Of a stretch of 64,000 nt of DNA, positions 62,210 through 64,000 are shown one piece after another. Source of the stretch: Bacteroidota bacterium (lineage in GTDB: Bacteria > Bacteroidota > Bacteroidia > Bacteroidales > FEN-979); assembly GCA_026391835.1 (NCBI GenBank), contig JAPLDF010000068.1, positions 62,001 through 126,000 on the forward strand. Direction: 5' to 3'. Both the position numbers and the translations under genes were made by a program. The notes under the pieces were generated by a model. That model was given only the letters and a program-made list of their open reading frames with translations, did no database searches and was not told where the DNA came from. Each line of letters opens with the position of its first letter. Position 1 is the stretch's first letter.

Positions 62210-64000
62210 ATGATCAACAACAACTTTGCACGAAGACATAACGGCCCGTTTGGTGATGAGATCAACCAGATGCTTGAAAAAATCGGGGTTAAATCAATGG
62301 ATCAGCTCATTGACCAGACGGTTCCATCCTCCATCCGCATGAAAGCACCGCTGGATCTTCCGGCCGGGATGAATGAATACCAGTATCTCGGCCACATCAA
62401 GGGCATCGGCGCAAAAAACAAACTTTACAGGAGTTTCATCGGCATGGGGTATTACGACACCATCGTTCCTGCGGTGATATTGAGGAATATCCTGGAGAAC
62501 CCGGGATGGTATACAGCCTACACCCCATACCAGGCAGAGATTTCGCAGGGAAGGCTTGAAGCGCTGCTGAATTTCCAGACCATGGTGTGCGACCTCACTG
62601 CGATGCCCATCGCAAACGCTTCACTGCTGGATGAAGGGACAGCAGCGTCGGAAGCCATGATCATGCTGTTCAACAGCCGTTCGCGCGATGCGGTTAAACG
62701 CGGTGCCAACCAGTTCTTTGTATCCGAAAATCTCTTCCCGCAATCGATCGATGTCATCCGCACCCGTGCCATCCCCCTTGGCATCCAGCTGATCATCGGG
62801 AAACAGGATGAATTTACCTTCAACGACATGGTTTTCGGATGTGTGATCCAGTACCCCAACCAGCACGGGGCCGTGTGTGATTATACCGAAATCGTTGCAA
62901 AGGCGCATGCAGCAGGTGCCATGGTGGCAGTTGCAGCCGACCTGCTCAGCCTTACGCTTCTTTCTCCCCCGGGAGAGTGGGGAGCCGATATCGTCTTCGG
63001 ATCGACGCAGCGCTTTGGTATCCCGATGGGTTATGGCGGCCCCCATGCAGCCTATTTTGCCACCCGGGATGAATACAAGCGCCAGATGCCCGGCCGGATC
63101 ATCGGTGTGTCGGTGGATGCCAACGGCAACCGCGCACTCAGGATGGCACTGCAAACCCGCGAACAGCATATCAAGCGTGAAAAAGCCACCTCCAACATCT
63201 GCACATCCCAGGTACTCCTTGCTGTGATGGCCGGGATGTACGCGGTGTACCACGGTCCGAAAGGACTTCGCCAGATCGCCCGCCACATCAACATTCTCAC
63301 GGGTGTCCTGTCGCAGGAGGTTCAGAAATATGGCTACCAGCAATTGAACAGCTATTTCTTCGATACCGTGCTGATCGGGTTACCTGATGGTGTATCAGCC
63401 GATTCAATCCGGAAAGCCGCCCTCGAACATGAGATGAACCTCAGGTACATCGGCGAAAAGCAGATTGGAGTGAGTATTGACGAAACCACCTCATTGTCCG
63501 ACATCAACACCCTTGTCGGAATCCTGGCTGCCGCAAATGGAAAAACGTATACAGAATTTGTCTGCGATCCGAAGGAGTGTGAGCTGATCACCACCATTCC
63601 GCAGCAACTGGCGCGCACAACGGATTATCTCACCCATAAGGTGTTTAACAGCTATCATTCCGAAACGGAAATGATGCGCTATATCAAAAAACTCGAGATC
63701 AAGGACCTGGCATTGAACCGTTCCATGATCCCGCTGGGCTCCTGTACCATGAAACTGAACGCCGCATCTGAATTGTTCGCGCTCAGTTACCCGGAATTCG
63801 GCGGAATCCATCCCTTCGTGCCGAAAGACCAGGCTGCCGGGTACCAGTTCATGATCAGTGAACTTGCAAAAGACCTTGCAACAATTACCGGTTTCGATGC
63901 CGTGTCATTCATGCCCAACTCCGGTGCTGCCGGGGAATATGCCGGTTTGATGGTCATCCGCCAGTACCATATTTCGCAGGGGCAGGAGCACCGCAATGTG
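62210..64000 (+). CDS. gcvP: Glycine dehydrogenase (decarboxylating), P protein (3' partial)
   Basis: PLP-dependent P protein of the glycine cleavage system, decarboxylating glycine and passing the aminomethyl group to lipoyl-H protein. The frame is open from ATG 62210 to the window end (597 codons; the full protein is about 950 residues). The N terminus NFARRHNGPFGDEINQML is typical (xRHxGP), followed by GMGYYDTIVPAVILRNILEN, PGWYTAYTPYQAEISQGRLE, LLDEGTAASEAM, FGSTQRFGIPMGYGGPHAAY, KREKATSNICTSQVLLA, then the start of the second half with LGSCTMKLNAASEL and HPFVPKDQA. Both homologous halves are thus fused in one chain. The catalytic PLP lysine lies beyond the window. It has its own promoter; the gcvT or gcvH genes are not visible. 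Confidence 0.97.
   Translation, partial: MINNNFARRHNGPFGDEINQMLEKIGVKSMDQLIDQTVPSSIRMKAPLDLPAGMNEYQYLGHIKGIGAKNKLYRSFIGMGYYDTIVPAVILRNILENPGWYTAYTPYQAEISQGRLEALLNFQTMVCDLTAMPIANASLLDEGTAASEAMIMLFNSRSRDAVKRGANQFFVSENLFPQSIDVIRTRAIPLGIQLIIGKQDEFTFNDMVFGCVIQYPNQHGAVCDYTEIVAKAHAAGAMVAVAADLLSLTLLSPPGEWGADIVFGSTQRFGIPMGYGGPHAAYFATRDEYKRQMPGRIIGVSVDANGNRALRMALQTREQHIKREKATSNICTSQVLLAVMAGMYAVYHGPKGLRQIARHINILTGVLSQEVQKYGYQQLNSYFFDTVLIGLPDGVSADSIRKAALEHEMNLRYIGEKQIGVSIDETTSLSDINTLVGILAAANGKTYTEFVCDPKECELITTIPQQLARTTDYLTHKVFNSYHSETEMMRYIKKLEIKDLALNRSMIPLGSCTMKLNAASELFALSYPEFGGIHPFVPKDQAAGYQFMISELAKDLATITGFDAVSFMPNSGAAGEYAGLMVIRQYHISQGQEHRNV

Noticed and set aside
62621-63343. 240-codon minus-strand open frame
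   Set aside because: It is antisense to gcvP, whose frame is supported by conserved motifs throughout.

Overview
The window looks like a chromosomal stretch of a free-living or gut-type member of the Bacteroidota, most likely the order Bacteroidales. The evidence is internal. Many genes are preceded by the Bacteroidota housekeeping promoter core TAnnTTTG, in several cases with an upstream TTG/TTTG about 19-20 bp away. Five proteins end in, or sit among proteins ending in, type IX secretion system (T9SS) sorting domains. The housekeeping proteins (GyrB, DnaB, short-form ProS, membrane pyrophosphatase, LpxK) are of the kinds usual in this phylum. No tRNA, rRNA operon, CRISPR array, prophage or intact insertion sequence was seen.

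Layout. 1-4.1 kb: a peptide-use cluster (OPT oligopeptide transporter, orphan PqqD-like protein, PepD dipeptidase) and rpmH. 4.2-9.4 kb: a YfhO-type membrane protein, a GT4 glycosyltransferase and a MATE exporter. 9.4-9.8 kb: the RNase P RNA gene. 9.8-18 kb: wecB, gyrB, a MacB-like tripartite efflux operon without its ATPase, and a 2-Cys peroxiredoxin. 18-30.5 kb: a GT39 glycosyltransferase, mazG, a PagL-like lipid A deacylase, proS, a Gly/Tyr-rich lipoprotein, a FadL-like porin, a TPR protein, a zinc-ribbon coiled-coil protein and a Nif3 family protein. 30.5-33.6 kb: an accessory island with a SLATT membrane protein, a DUF4062 protein and a receiver domain lacking its phosphoacceptor. 33.6-39.2 kb: lpxK, purine nucleoside phosphorylase, a T9SS FG-GAP protein and an LpxR-like lipid A deacylase. 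39.2-48.2 kb: dnaB, folA, thyA, a nucleoside permease, a bifunctional nuclease and a membrane pyrophosphatase, separated by unusual heptanucleotide repeats. 48.3-62 kb: an ECF sigma factor, a predicted anti-sigma/outer-membrane barrel fusion and four large T9SS cargo proteins. 62.2 kb to the end: gcvP, cut by the window edge.

Two places deserve most attention. (1) The SLATT + DUF4062 gene pair (31078-33094) has its own good promoter and resembles a minimal two-component conflict or defence module: a two-helix membrane effector candidate next to a domain usually fused to STAND NTPases. I do not know of this pair being described. (2) The ECF sigma gene (48338) and three of the downstream T9SS cargo genes share an upstream element, GGCAACC (AGCAACC once), then 14-15 bp, then TGTTA or a near match. 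It does not resemble the housekeeping promoter. This suggests an autoregulated sigma factor controlling a local surface-protein regulon, sensed through a protein that appears to carry both an inner-membrane helix and an outer-membrane barrel.

Starts were moved downstream of the longest open frame where a promoter box, signal peptide or family alignment from memory made that more likely; this is stated per gene. Residue positions are approximate, and family assignments rest on motif recognition, not on searches.
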